Origin: Trichormus_B sp936914905
GTDB lineage: Bacteria; Cyanobacteriota; Cyanobacteriia; Cyanobacteriales; Nostocaceae
Length of the DNA stretch: 64,000 bases
Direction: 5' to 3' (one strand)
Assembly (NCBI RefSeq): GCF_039871975.1
Contig: NZ_JBDPLL010000001.1
The notes under the pieces are model-generated. The model made no database searches and had not been told where the DNA came from. It saw only the letters and a list, made by a program, of their open reading frames with translations. The position numbers and the translations under genes were made by a program. Of this stretch, positions 20,276-29,407 are shown piece after piece (the stretch's first letter is position 1; each line of letters begins with the position of its first letter).

Positions 20276-20611
20276 ATGCATACCATCACACGTACCTCAA
20301 CCACTGATATGGAAGTTACCAGCATCCGTTTGGAACGCGAACTAAAAGATAAACTCAAAGAAATAGCAGGTAATCAGGGATATCAGGCTTTGATCAGAAA
20401 TGTCCTCTGGAATTATGTGCAGCAAAAATCCGGCGAATGGAAACCCCGATTTTCTCGTACTGATATTCGAGCCAGTATAGCGGCCACAGCACAGCAAGAT
20501 GAACGCTGTGTCCTTACAGGTAAATTAATTCCATCTCAACAACCTATGTTATTGGGACTAACAAAGAATGGTGATATGGTGCCTCTAAGTATTGAAAGTC
20601 TAGGTGACTAG
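20276..20611 (+). CDS. Conserved cyanobacterial protein, ribbon-helix-helix-like N-terminus
   Basis: 111 residues. The segment EVTSIRLERELKDKLKEIAGNQGYQALIRNVLWNYV (split here by my description into beta strand EVTSIRLE and two helices) has the strand-helix-helix shape of small RHH DNA-binding proteins. The C-terminal part (DERCVLTGKLIPSQQPMLLGL) is specific to this cyanobacterial family and contains one Cys. A regulatory role is inferred from the fold resemblance only. A clear terminator follows 47 bases after the stop. Confidence 0.65.
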   Translation: MHTITRTSTTDMEVTSIRLERELKDKLKEIAGNQGYQALIRNVLWNYVQQKSGEWKPRFSRTDIRASIAATAQQDERCVLTGKLIPSQQPMLLGLTKNGDMVPLSIESLGD

Positions 20612-20657
20612 TTCATGACAGATCCATAACCTTTAAGCTTTGGCAACAGGTCAGAAT

Positions 20658-20699
20658 AAATGCAGTTTAGTTATTTATAACAGTAACTAAGCTGCATTT
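20658..20699 (+). terminator. Strong hairpin terminator
   Basis: A 16-base stem (AAATGCAGTTTAGTTA with its near-perfect complement at 20684-20699, one G-T pair) encloses a 10-base loop. It sits 47 bases after the preceding gene; the stem ends in an A run on one side and a T run on the other, so it could work in either direction. Confidence 0.8.
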
Positions 20700-21241
20700 A
20701 TTGCTGACCATCTCTCTTAGAGAGAAGTTTGATATTTGCTAAAGATCTTCAACACAAGCAGTATTTATACAATGTTTTTTGGATAAATTTGACTTGATTC
20801 GATAGAATTTAATGAAATGTCAACTACTCAAGTAAACTAAGTAAAAGCTATTTTATTAATTACTACCATACTAAGGATTTGTACGTAATAAGGTTTATGG
20901 TAATTTTTCTTTAATTCCAGAAAAATTACGGTTTATGTAGAGTGACAGACAAGATATCCTAGTTTTGAGATACTAAACTAGATCAACCTCAAATTTCCGT
21001 AAATCTTGGAAACGAGGCTCTCACATTGGGATCATTATTGTGATCTAGAAAGCAAAGATTAGTTGATAAAGCTAACAAATACCATTAACCAAAACATAAC
21101 TATGTAATCAGATTTTAGAAAAAGTCTTCATAAAGGACTTACGATTTATCCGGGTGCTGCAATATAACTCAAAAGTTAAAAATTACACAAAACTTGGGTG
21201 CAAAGTAAACAAATGGATTTTTATCCACCAGCGAACCAATA
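20700..21241. other. Intergenic region upstream of GAF sensor kinase
   Basis: About 540 AT-rich bases with no coding frame of note; presumably the promoter and leader of the sensor kinase gene. I see no defined element. Confidence 0.5.
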
Positions 21242-23275
21242 ATGAAAAAGCGTTTATTATCATCGCCAGGATACGTATATGACAATAATGATGTAGAACA
21301 ACTACAGCCATATCGAGCCAAGCTCATGCATCAACAAGAAAACACCGCCCAAGTCTTGGTGCAAAAGATAAATTATATCATTGCCAATAGCGAGGCGACA
21401 TTGATCTTGCAAGAAATTGCTCACTTATTGGGAGATGTATTCAAGGTAGATTGCTGCTGTTTGATGAGCGTGACCAGAGATACTCCAAATAAAGGTTCTG
21501 CCGTTAATTGGTGTAGTGAACAATATTTGGGATCACCCCATTCCCAAGAAATCTTATCAATGGATCAGTTATTAGTAAGTTCCCCGGTTGTACAATGCGT
21601 TGCTGAACCATTGACAGTTGAGGATATTTCCTTAGTTCAACAAACTCTATTATTTAGCTCTCAATCTCTGCCAATCCCGATTAAATCGGTTTTAGCCATT
21701 CCTACCCGATTTAGTGGTCATAATAACGGTGTAATTTGCCTGATAAAATTCCAAACATATCAATGGGATGAATCAGAAAAAAAATTACTCCAATCAATAG
21801 CTTCATCTTGTGCGATCGCTTTGGCTCAAGTAGCACAAGCACAGATATTAAATACTCAAAAGCAGTATTTACACAAGAGCAGCCAGCATCAAATTTTAAT
21901 TAAACAATTAACTATACTAAGCCTTAGTAACTTGGAGTTAAATCAAATGCTCCAGTTAGTTATTTCATCGACTGCTGAATCATTAGAAGTGGATCGAGGA
22001 TTACTAATCCTATTGAAATATACAGATCCCATGTTTAGGAATCGTCCCAAAAAGCAAATTCCTAAAGCCAAAGCCACCCTGATGGGAGAGTGGACTAAAG
22101 CTCAAAACACCAATCACACTGAACGAGAAAACTTAGAGCAGAGTTTTTCTTTATCAGAATGTGATTTATGCCAGCGTGTATTTACAGAATCGGGAAAACC
22201 GATCATGATTGATAACTCGAACGAGCAGAACGATAATTTCCAGCTAAATCCATTGTTCGCCATTGAACAATTTCCAGCCACAATGTTAATGCCATTAGAA
22301 AATCAAGGCAAAGTTTTAGGATTTGTGGTTTTACAGCAAGAAATTACTCGTAATTGGCAACCCGCAGAATTAAATCTTGTAGAAATGGTCTGCGCTCAAT
22401 TAAGTAATGCAATAATTCAATCACAAACATTGCGGCAAGTACAAAATTTAGTAGATGAAAGGACAGAGCAACTCAAACGAAGTTTGGAAGTACAGGCAAA
22501 ATTGTACGAAAAAACAAAGCAGTATGTTGAGCAGCTACAACAAATTAACGAACTCAAAGATGAATTTGTCAGCAATATTAGTGATCGCTTACGTTATCCT
22601 CTCACAAATATGCGGATGTCAATTCGTAACTTACGATTGCCAGGAATTACCCCAGAACGTCAAACTCGATATCTAGATATTCTAGAGTCAGAATGTACCA
22701 AAGAAATTAGCTTAATTAATGACCTCCTCACCCTCCAGAAACTAGAAACCCATCAAGAAGCACCGCAATTAGAAACCATAGATTTAAATAACAGAATTAA
22801 GGATTTAGTAGCTGCTGTAGAAAGACCACTAGCAGAGCGAGGATTATCTGTAAACATAGATTTACCCAAAAAACCATTAAAACTTCAAACCGAAATAGAA
22901 AGTTTTGACCGCATTCTGCAAGAACTATTAACCAATGTCAACAAATACTCGGAACGCGATAGCATCGTTAATTTACAAGCAACTCACAGAGTTGAACAAG
23001 AACTTGATCAAGTTATTATTAAAGTGAGCAACATAGGAAGTGACATCTCACAAGAAGAAGCAGCCTATATCTTTGACAAGTTCCGTCGTGGTAAAGGACG
23101 TTGGACTCCAGGTACTGGCTTAGGACTGGCCTTAGTCAAGTCCCTAGTACAGCATTTACATGGAGAGATCGCCATAGAGAGTACTCCAATAGCCAACTCT
23201 CAATTGAGCGAAATTTGTTTCACCCTTACCCTACCTCAGTTTTCCGCAGCAACTAAACCAAATTCTCAAAAGTGA
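21242..23275 (+). CDS. Two-GAF sensor histidine kinase-like protein with degenerate H box
   Basis: 677 residues, soluble. Two GAF-like domains (about 50-200 and 215-400), a coiled coil (400-440), a dimerisation region and an HATPase domain (N box LLTNVNKYS, G2 GTGLGLALVKS). In the dimerisation region the motif reads SNISDRLRYPLTNMRMSI: Asp stands where kinases have the phosphoacceptor His of SHELRTPL. The G1 box reads SNIGSDIS instead of DxGxG. ATP binding by the G2/N boxes may persist, but autophosphorylation on the usual His looks impossible. It may be a pseudokinase or phosphatase, or an allosteric partner. Its stop overlaps the start of the next gene by four bases. Confidence 0.88.
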   Translation: MKKRLLSSPGYVYDNNDVEQLQPYRAKLMHQQENTAQVLVQKINYIIANSEATLILQEIAHLLGDVFKVDCCCLMSVTRDTPNKGSAVNWCSEQYLGSPHSQEILSMDQLLVSSPVVQCVAEPLTVEDISLVQQTLLFSSQSLPIPIKSVLAIPTRFSGHNNGVICLIKFQTYQWDESEKKLLQSIASSCAIALAQVAQAQILNTQKQYLHKSSQHQILIKQLTILSLSNLELNQMLQLVISSTAESLEVDRGLLILLKYTDPMFRNRPKKQIPKAKATLMGEWTKAQNTNHTERENLEQSFSLSECDLCQRVFTESGKPIMIDNSNEQNDNFQLNPLFAIEQFPATMLMPLENQGKVLGFVVLQQEITRNWQPAELNLVEMVCAQLSNAIIQSQTLRQVQNLVDERTEQLKRSLEVQAKLYEKTKQYVEQLQQINELKDEFVSNISDRLRYPLTNMRMSIRNLRLPGITPERQTRYLDILESECTKEISLINDLLTLQKLETHQEAPQLETIDLNNRIKDLVAAVERPLAERGLSVNIDLPKKPLKLQTEIESFDRILQELLTNVNKYSERDSIVNLQATHRVEQELDQVIIKVSNIGSDISQEEAAYIFDKFRRGKGRWTPGTGLGLALVKSLVQHLHGEIAIESTPIANSQLSEICFTLTLPQFSAATKPNSQK

Positions 23276-23847
23276 CTACAGAAAACAATACAGTGGGACT
23301 TGATTCCCCCACACCTCTTGACGACAATGGACTAGAAAGCAACTTAATTACTGATCAAGTAACCATCCAAGTTGAGAAATTATCAGAGCGACAACGGCAA
23401 ATTACCGCCAAAGTGCAAATTCCCTACCCGGTAGAAAAAGTCTGGAAAATTCTTACAGACTATGAAGCCTTAACTGAATTTATTCCCAATCTAGCCAAAA
23501 GTTCTCTCCTAGAACATCCCAACGGAGGGATACGGATAGAACAAATAGGTTATCAACGCTTACTCAATTTCAAATTTTGTGCGCATGTGGTTCTAGACCT
23601 AGAAGAAATCTTCCCCAAACTGATCAACTTTCAAATGGTAGAAGGAGATTTCAAAGGTTTTTCAGGTTTTTGGTGCTTAGAGCCTTATTCCCTCGGAGAG
23701 CATCAAGGAACAAATCTCTGTTACACCATCCAAGTATGGACTAAGCTAACAATGCCGATATCCATAATAGAAAACCGACTCAGTAAAGACCTACAACTAA
23801 ACCTGCTCGCAATTCGTCAGCGCGCAAGCGAGTTAAGCATTAGTTGA
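23272..23847 (+). CDS. START/SRPBCC-domain protein (polyketide cyclase-like)
   Basis: 191 residues. After a 35-residue acidic leader comes a SRPBCC fold: TAKVQIPYPVEKVWKILTDYEAL (conserved strand and helix), FIPNLAKSSLL, and a C-terminal long helix LSKDLQLNLLAIRQRASEL. Such coenzyme Q10-binding/cyclase-type domains bind hydrophobic ligands. The GTG start at 23272 overlaps the sensor kinase stop (GTGA), so the two are translationally coupled, suggesting that the START protein supplies or senses a ligand for the same pathway (inference). Confidence 0.86.
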   Translation: MTTENNTVGLDSPTPLDDNGLESNLITDQVTIQVEKLSERQRQITAKVQIPYPVEKVWKILTDYEALTEFIPNLAKSSLLEHPNGGIRIEQIGYQRLLNFKFCAHVVLDLEEIFPKLINFQMVEGDFKGFSGFWCLEPYSLGEHQGTNLCYTIQVWTKLTMPISIIENRLSKDLQLNLLAIRQRASELSIS

Positions 23848-23864
23848 TGCTGACAGTCAGCAGA

Positions 23865-23906
23865 TAAAATTTAATTAGTTTCTACCCTGAAACTAATTAA
23901 ATTTTA
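23865..23906 (+). terminator. Perfect 18-base hairpin terminator
   Basis: TAAAATTTAATTAGTTTC at 23865-23882 pairs perfectly with 23889-23906 around a 6-base loop. It lies just after the START gene and before the oppositely oriented tRNA, so it probably serves both. Confidence 0.85.
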
Positions 23907-23921
23907 TGGTTTTTGGTAAAG

Positions 23922-23991
23922 TACCCCCAGGGGAATTCGAATCCCCGTTACCTCCGTGAAAGGGAGGTGTCCTATTCCTCTAGACGATGTG
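23922..23991 (-). tRNA. trnE: tRNA-Glu (anticodon TTC), 5' end lost in assembly gap
   Basis: On the minus strand the T arm reads GGGGATTCGAATCCCC, the anticodon stem-loop CCTCCCTTTCACGGAGG gives TTC, and the D arm (ATCGTCTAGAGG...GG) is typical of cyanobacterial tRNA-Glu. The 3' acceptor strand TGGGGGT is present. The 5' acceptor strand runs into the 100-N gap, and the last known bases (CAC before ATCGTC) mismatch the expected CCC at one position, so this edge may be unreliable sequence. In cyanobacteria tRNA-Glu also feeds chlorophyll/heme synthesis, so a working copy must exist. Confidence 0.88.
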
Positions 23992-24091
23992 NNNNNNNNN
24001 NNNNNNNNNNNNNNNNNNNNNNNNNNNNNNNNNNNNNNNNNNNNNNNNNNNNNNNNNNNNNNNNNNNNNNNNNNNNNNNNNNNNNNNNNNN
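23992..24091. other. Assembly gap (100 N)
   Basis: Exactly 100 N, a conventional gap of unknown size. It removes the 5' end of tRNA-Glu. Confidence 0.98.
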
Positions 24092-24408
24092 GACTTTTTA
24101 GAGGATGTCAACACCTTTTTCTAAAAAGTTTTTCATAGCCTCTACATTGAACAAAGGGACAGGGAGGAGACGAGAAAAATAAAGTATTTCTCCTGGAACT
24201 CCTGAATCCTGAACTCCTGATAGCGTACCCTAGAGCAAGCAAGCTACACATAGTGTGCCTACGGCATAGCGTGGCGATCACCACATCCATCGTTAAAAAA
24301 AATCTCTTAATTTCTTAACGATGGGTGGGTGTGGTGTTGTACCCTGTAGAGTTAGTATTTATGATTCTTTACAAAGGATTTTGAAATCAATCACTCAAAA
24401 TCTACAAC
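24092..24408. other. Repeat-rich spacer
   Basis: No gene. It contains the dispersed ACTCCTG heptad repeat (24197-24222) and a stretch near 24225-24285 (GCGTACCCTAGAGCAAGC and beyond) that looks like a decayed cyanobacterial palindromic repeat. The end should hold the antiporter promoter. Confidence 0.55.
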
Positions 24409-26328
24409 ATGGAAGCATCTTTTCAAATTACCCTACAGATGGTGTTCACAGTCCTGGCAGGCATTAGCGCCCAGGTAATGGCCGCATATCTTAAGCTGCC
24501 CAGCATCGTCTTATTACTTTTATTAGGCATCCTATTGGGTGCTGATGGTATTGGCTTATTACATCCGCATTTATTGGGAACTGGACTAGAAGTAATTGTC
24601 TCTCTGGCCACAGCAATTATCTTGTTTGAGGGCGGACTCAAATTGGATGTGCGCGAGTTGGGCAGAGTTTCGCTGAGTTTGCAATTGCTTGTCACCTTGG
24701 GAACACTCATAACACTGCTGGGCGGTAGCATGGCGGCTCACTGGCTGGGAGAATTTCCTTGGAATATAGCTTTTCTCTTTGCTTCCATCGTCGTTGTTAC
24801 AGGGCCTACCGTCGTTGGACCCCTACTCAAACAAATCAACGTAGATCGACAAGTAGCAACTCTATTGGAAGGTGAAGGGGTTTTAATTGACCCAGTGGGA
24901 GCTATCCTGGCCTATGTTGTCCTAGATACCATTTTGAATGGTGACGCTGACCCACTCAAAGCCATTATGGGTTTAATATTGCGCTTGGGTGTGGGAGCAA
25001 TGATTGGTGGTGTGGGTGGTTATTTGATGAGTTGGGTGTTCAAACGAGCCAGTTTTCTATCTTTTGAACTAAAAAATCTGGTGGTACTGGCGGCGTTGTG
25101 GGGTTTGTTTTCCCTAGCACAGATGATTCGCACTGAGTCAGGAATTATGACTACAGTCGTGGCAGGAGCAGTATTTGCTAATTCATCAGTTCCAGAAGAA
25201 AGGCTGTTGCGGAGCTTTCAAAACCAACTAACAATTCTAAGCGTTTCTGTACTTTTTATTCTCCTAGCCGCTGATTTATCTATTGCCAGTGTCTTGGCCT
25301 TGGGTTGGGGTAGTTTATTTACTGTTTTAGTTTTGATGTTTGTGCTGCGCCCAATTAATATTTTGTTGTGTACTTGGAATAGTGATCTGAATTGGCGACA
25401 GAAACTGTTTTTAAGCTGGGTTGCACCGAGAGGAATTGTTTCTGCTTCTGTTGCTTCTTTGTTTGCTATTTCGCTGACGCAAAGGGGCGTTAATGGTGGT
25501 GATGCCATTAAGGCTCTGGTGTTCTTGACAATTATCATGACTGTTGTCTGTCAAGGCTTGACGGCTGGCTGGATTGCTAGGTGGCTGGAAATTACTTCCA
25601 AGGATGCAACTGGGGCAGTGATTGTGGGTTGTAATCCCTTGAGTTTGTTGATTGCTCGGTTTTTCCAAGAACGGGGAGAAGGTGTAGTGATGATTGACAC
25701 CGACTCGGAATATTTTGCTCAAGCTGAGGCTCAAAATCTGCGGGTGATTGCTAATAGTGCGCTAGATGCAGAGGTTTTGGAGGAGGCTGGTATTGCCTCG
25801 ATGGGAACTTTTCTGGCTATGACTAATAATGGTGAGGTGAATTTTGTCTTAGCACAACGGGCATCTGAGGAATTTAGTCCACCTCGTGTTTTAGCAGTGT
25901 TTCCCCGTGATCCGCAAGCTCCTAATTCTGCCAATGTGAAAGTTAATCAAGCTTTTGTCTCTGATTTAGCAGTTAAAACTTGGAATGAGTATTTAAGCAA
26001 TGGAAGAGTGAAATTGGGGACAACAACGTTAAATGAGGCAGAATTTTCTAGTCAACAGGAGCATATCCAAGAGAAGATTAAGTCTGGTGTGTTGGTACCG
26101 CTATTACTAGAGAGGGAAGAACGCCTACAGGTAATGTCAGTCAATCAAGATTGGGAAGTAGGCGATCGCATTATCTATCTGTTGTACGATTCCAGACCAA
26201 ATCTGTTAAAACTCTTATCTGGTGCCAGTCAATCCACGGCTTTAGCTTTAGAAAAGCTCCCAGAAGTGGAAAAAGTTCCCATCGCTAAATTGTCTCAACT
26301 TTCTGCTACTGAAGTTTCCGGTAATTGA
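24409..26328 (+). CDS. Na+/H+ antiporter, CPA1 type with C-terminal TrkA-N domain
   Basis: 639 residues. About 12 hydrophobic segments fill residues 5-400, with the acidic ion-site motif in VVTGPTVVGPLL / EGEGVLIDPVGA (Asp and Pro) typical of NhaP-like CPA1 carriers. After residue 400 comes a Rossmann TrkA-N domain (AVIVGCNPLSLLIARFFQERG, then MIDTDSEYFAQAE) that usually senses NAD(H) or nucleotides and gates the transporter. It exchanges Na+ for H+ across the cytoplasmic membrane, for salt and pH balance. The frame is intact; it stands alone with its own spacer on both sides. Confidence 0.92.
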   Translation: MEASFQITLQMVFTVLAGISAQVMAAYLKLPSIVLLLLLGILLGADGIGLLHPHLLGTGLEVIVSLATAIILFEGGLKLDVRELGRVSLSLQLLVTLGTLITLLGGSMAAHWLGEFPWNIAFLFASIVVVTGPTVVGPLLKQINVDRQVATLLEGEGVLIDPVGAILAYVVLDTILNGDADPLKAIMGLILRLGVGAMIGGVGGYLMSWVFKRASFLSFELKNLVVLAALWGLFSLAQMIRTESGIMTTVVAGAVFANSSVPEERLLRSFQNQLTILSVSVLFILLAADLSIASVLALGWGSLFTVLVLMFVLRPINILLCTWNSDLNWRQKLFLSWVAPRGIVSASVASLFAISLTQRGVNGGDAIKALVFLTIIMTVVCQGLTAGWIARWLEITSKDATGAVIVGCNPLSLLIARFFQERGEGVVMIDTDSEYFAQAEAQNLRVIANSALDAEVLEEAGIASMGTFLAMTNNGEVNFVLAQRASEEFSPPRVLAVFPRDPQAPNSANVKVNQAFVSDLAVKTWNEYLSNGRVKLGTTTLNEAEFSSQQEHIQEKIKSGVLVPLLLEREERLQVMSVNQDWEVGDRIIYLLYDSRPNLLKLLSGASQSTALALEKLPEVEKVPIAKLSQLSATEVSGN

Positions 26329-26726
26329 AAGTCAATATTTTCTTGAGACATTTCTTGTTCTTGCCATAGCAAAGCAGATAGATGTGCCACTGCCAATTAT
26401 GATAGCAGTGAAAGCAATCACGTAACTGTGAATCGCATAGAGATGTTGTCCTGACTCCTGACTCCTGAATTATTGCAAAATAAAAACTGTACATTACTTG
26501 AATCTTCCTGTTTTCGATGCCAATATAGGGAGTTATTATTGTTAGAGAAGCGATTCTCGAAAATAGTAATATAATTTATAAAGATAAAATCCCTTGTACA
26601 GTGAGGCAGAAAGTTATATGTATCATTATCTGTATCAGCAATAGATAAGTAAATCCTATTAGGATTACAACCTTCTGCCTGATTGAACTAGTCAACTGCA
26701 ACCGAGCCGAGTGAACGATAACAGCT
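26329..26726. other. Intergenic region with dispersed repeats
   Basis: No gene supported. Contains tandem ACTCCTG heptads (26454-26467) followed by GAATTATTGCA and an ACTGTACA block; a related block recurs at 28206-28240, after the next gene. Confidence 0.55.
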
Positions 26727-28127
26727 ATGTCTTACGTCTCCCTGCTGAAAAATTTACCAGAAATATTAAGCCAACCTACTGGTATAGCAGCTATAGCCTC
26801 TCTTGGCATCCACGGTGCTATTGCCTTGATTGTGCCATTAATGCCTGTTAATTCCAATAAATCTTCAGAAACCAATACAGCCAAAGCTGTGGGATTAATA
26901 GAATTAAGTCCGGCTGATCAAAACCGCTTACCACAAACTCCTGGTACGTCTGAACTTGCTGTTGTAGCGCCCCAATTGCCGCTACAACAGCAAGTTCCTC
27001 CGGCCAACTTTGATACCCAAGCAATAGCATTACCACCCTTACAACCTGATTTAACTATCCAGCCGGTATTGCCATCCATTCCTGCTTCACGAACTAACTA
27101 TAATCTTTCTAACTTACCTCGCAGGCAGCCTGTTCAGAAATTTAGCAGAAACGATTTTAGAACGCAAGTTTCTAACTATGGACCCAGAAGTACATTCTCT
27201 GGTTCAGCATCTCCTTTTGTTTATGATATAGATGCCAAAATCAAAGAAACCCAACCGCTGAATGTAAATAGGTTGCCAGAAGTTCAAGCGGATAATAAAT
27301 TACCAGAAGAACCCCTGAGTAACCCATCTCCTGATGCTATTGATATTCGTTCTACAACCACAGCACAGGGAATTACTCGTCAGCAAAGAGGACTGTTAGC
27401 AGATAACTTAGTTCAAATTATTGCTGAAAGTTCTCCCTCTGGGGTTGCTGGTGAACAATCTCTACAAGATAAACGCCAACTAGTATCAGCAGTACCAAAG
27501 TTTGTTCCATCACCAGCAACTGCTACGAATCAGCCTGTTTTAAGCTCGTCTGATTCACAGGCGAAGAAAAGAGAGGAGTTAATGGCTAACCTGAACTCTT
27601 ACAACAACCTGAGACAAAAAATTCAACAGGAATATCCCAACGCTAAAGAAAAGCCTGTGATTCGTGAATCTGTATCTACAGATAAACGAACTATGGAAGG
27701 TACTGTTTTGGGTAGATTAGTTGTAGATCCTGATGGCAAGGTCTTGGATATCAAGTTTCAAGATACATCAGTAGCTCCTGAATTACAGTCCCAAAGTAGG
27801 GCGTTTTTCAAGGCTAATCCACCTAAAGGTGAGGAGCGCATTAGCTCTTATCCATTCCAACTGCGGTTTAAAAATACTGGTGATCGCAATCAGACTAGCA
27901 AAACTTCTGAGCTAAATCCTTCACAAAATCTAGATGATCAAAAAGTAATTGAGCTAGAAGGAAGAAAAAATCAGGCGAATAATCAGGCTGTGATTATTCC
28001 CAATCTATCATCTAAACCTGTAGTCAGTGGTAATCAGTCTAATGTATCTACTGAAGCTGCTCAAAAGCTGATCAAACAGTTGCGTCAAATTAAGGAAGAA
28101 AGAGAAAGCTCAAATCAAGAAAAATAA
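26727..28127 (+). CDS. TonB-like protein with Pro/Gln-rich linker
   Basis: 466 residues. One N-terminal membrane helix (GIAAIASLGIHGAIALIVPLM), a long Pro/Gln/Ser-rich periplasmic stretch, and a C-terminal alpha/beta module (EGTVLGRLVVDPDGKVLDIKF ... SSYPFQLRF) that resembles TonB C-terminal domains. TonB couples the inner-membrane proton force to outer-membrane receptors. No ExbB/ExbD or receptor gene is adjacent. A charged Lys/Glu helix follows at the very end. The call rests on architecture; a cyanobacterial cell-wall scaffold protein is an alternative. Confidence 0.7.
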   Translation: MSYVSLLKNLPEILSQPTGIAAIASLGIHGAIALIVPLMPVNSNKSSETNTAKAVGLIELSPADQNRLPQTPGTSELAVVAPQLPLQQQVPPANFDTQAIALPPLQPDLTIQPVLPSIPASRTNYNLSNLPRRQPVQKFSRNDFRTQVSNYGPRSTFSGSASPFVYDIDAKIKETQPLNVNRLPEVQADNKLPEEPLSNPSPDAIDIRSTTTAQGITRQQRGLLADNLVQIIAESSPSGVAGEQSLQDKRQLVSAVPKFVPSPATATNQPVLSSSDSQAKKREELMANLNSYNNLRQKIQQEYPNAKEKPVIRESVSTDKRTMEGTVLGRLVVDPDGKVLDIKFQDTSVAPELQSQSRAFFKANPPKGEERISSYPFQLRFKNTGDRNQTSKTSELNPSQNLDDQKVIELEGRKNQANNQAVIIPNLSSKPVVSGNQSNVSTEAAQKLIKQLRQIKEERESSNQEK

Positions 28128-28315
28128 AATCATAAAATTTTAGATTGTGGTCAGTCAGTACTGTTTTCGATATCTGATAGATGAAATGGGTATAGGGTGT
28201 GGGGAGGAATTATTGCACAATCCAGACTGTACACCAATACGGTTGAGGGGGCGAGAAAGAACCTAAAAACCTTTCTGTATATATAAGGATATATAAGGGT
28301 TATAGCTTTTAGAGC

Positions 28316-28540
28316 CTACTGATAAAATGTCGACCTATTGCGAATAAAACTGATGAGTTGTTCCATTAACAAGACCATTATCTTCCTATCTTCAGCGTTT
28401 ATGCTGGCGTAGCTGCCTGATAGCTGCACAGTTAATTGTCAATAAGCACCATTTTCTATCAATTTTTCCAAAGGCTCTATCACGTAAAACCTTTGTCCTG
28501 TGATAGTTTCACCTTACTTGTCGCTCCCTCAACCAATAGG
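28316..28540 (-). pseudogene. Decayed conserved hypothetical gene (C-terminal part)
   Basis: On the minus strand the sequence reads LLVEGATSKVKLSQDKGF, then after a one-base frame change YVIEPLEKLIENGAY, a TGA, and QLTVQLSGSYASINAEDRK to NRSTFYQ and a stop at 28316. It looks like one protein with a base lost near TTTTACGTG and one nonsense change. I do not know its function. The N-terminal extent is unclear. Confidence 0.4.
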
Positions 28541-28632
28541 GTTAACTTAAGGAAAATTATCTGTTTAGGGAGGCAGAGGGAGAGAAGAAAAAGGCTTATC
28601 TGATCCGTATTGCACTCTAAATACTGGATGCA

Positions 28633-29010
28633 TCACCAGCCTGTTTCAGCTTTTTGGAAAACATAAGCGGTCACTTCTAGAATTTCTTGCTCACTCAATT
28701 TGTTTTTGAAGGCGGGCATGGCGCTTCTACCATTTTGAATTTGGTTGATAATAGCCTGGATAGGTTCAACTTCACAATTTTCCAGGTATTTTGATAGTCC
28801 TGATTTTTGTAAAGTTTTATGTTCAACAAGGATGTTAGCTCCGCCTATATGGCAAGCAGCGCAGTTAGCATTAAAAATTTTGCTACCGTTGGTTGTTTCT
28901 GCTGCTAAGGCTGGATAAATAATTGTCAAGTTAAACAACAGAGCGATGACTAAAAGTAGATTTAATAAAATTAGTCTCAATAGATTTTCCTCGCAACCAA
29001 CATTCTCCAA
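28633..29010 (-). CDS. Cytochrome c6-like soluble cytochrome
   Basis: 125 residues. A hydrophobic leader (LLRLILLNLLLVIALLFNL) with a cleavage site after YPALA precedes a class I cytochrome c: heme-binding CAACH, and the axial Met in RSAMPAF near the C-terminus, ending VTAYVFQKAETGW as cytochrome c6 does. Cytochrome c6 carries electrons from cytochrome b6f to photosystem I or oxidase in the lumen. An extra Cys (ENCEVEP) is unusual for c6 and may mark a c6-like paralogue. The true start may lie a few codons in. It sits next to plastocyanin, its functional alternative. Confidence 0.85.
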   Translation of the reverse strand: MENVGCEENLLRLILLNLLLVIALLFNLTIIYPALAAETTNGSKIFNANCAACHIGGANILVEHKTLQKSGLSKYLENCEVEPIQAIINQIQNGRSAMPAFKNKLSEQEILEVTAYVFQKAETGW

Positions 29011-29285
29011 CCGAACAACTCCAGTTATTAGCTATTTCGTATAATATAATACGAATTATATAGATTTGAACACAGGTAACTGGTGACAGGCTTGAAAGTC
29101 TGTTTGTATAGGAGTTTTCTAGCAACAGCTAAAGTGATGAGGACATGAATTACATTCTTTCCATGGATCTTAGGTATTGATAATTTTGATCAAACTTTGG
29201 ACACAAATCAATACTGTTCGGTTAAGAACCTGGGATTAGTAAGTTTGTTTGCTGAATGGTTAAAGGGTAAAAATTACATAAAAAT
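29011..29285. other. Spacer between petE and the cytochrome c6-like gene
   Basis: No gene. It includes the probable promoter of the leftward cytochrome gene and short degenerate repeats around 29070-29090 (ACAGGTAACTGGTGACAGG). Confidence 0.5.
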
Positions 29286-29342
29286 TAGCGGTAACTAGCT
29301 TATCCCTCTATTTTTACCTGGGAATAAAGCTAGTTACCGCTA
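29286..29342 (-). terminator. Terminator of petE
   Basis: A perfect 16-base inverted repeat (TAGCGGTAACTAGCTT at 29286-29301 and its complement at 29327-29342) with a 25-base loop, 66 bases beyond the plastocyanin stop. It separates petE from the cytochrome gene. Confidence 0.8.
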
Positions 29343-29407
29343 CCTTTCAATTATTTGCGCTACCTAATGGGCAAGAAAAATCATCTTGTGTCAAATTAGC
29401 AAGATTT

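Noticed and set aside
23913..24138. Short frames running through the N gap
   Set aside because: They overlap a tRNA and consist largely of unknown residues; not genes.
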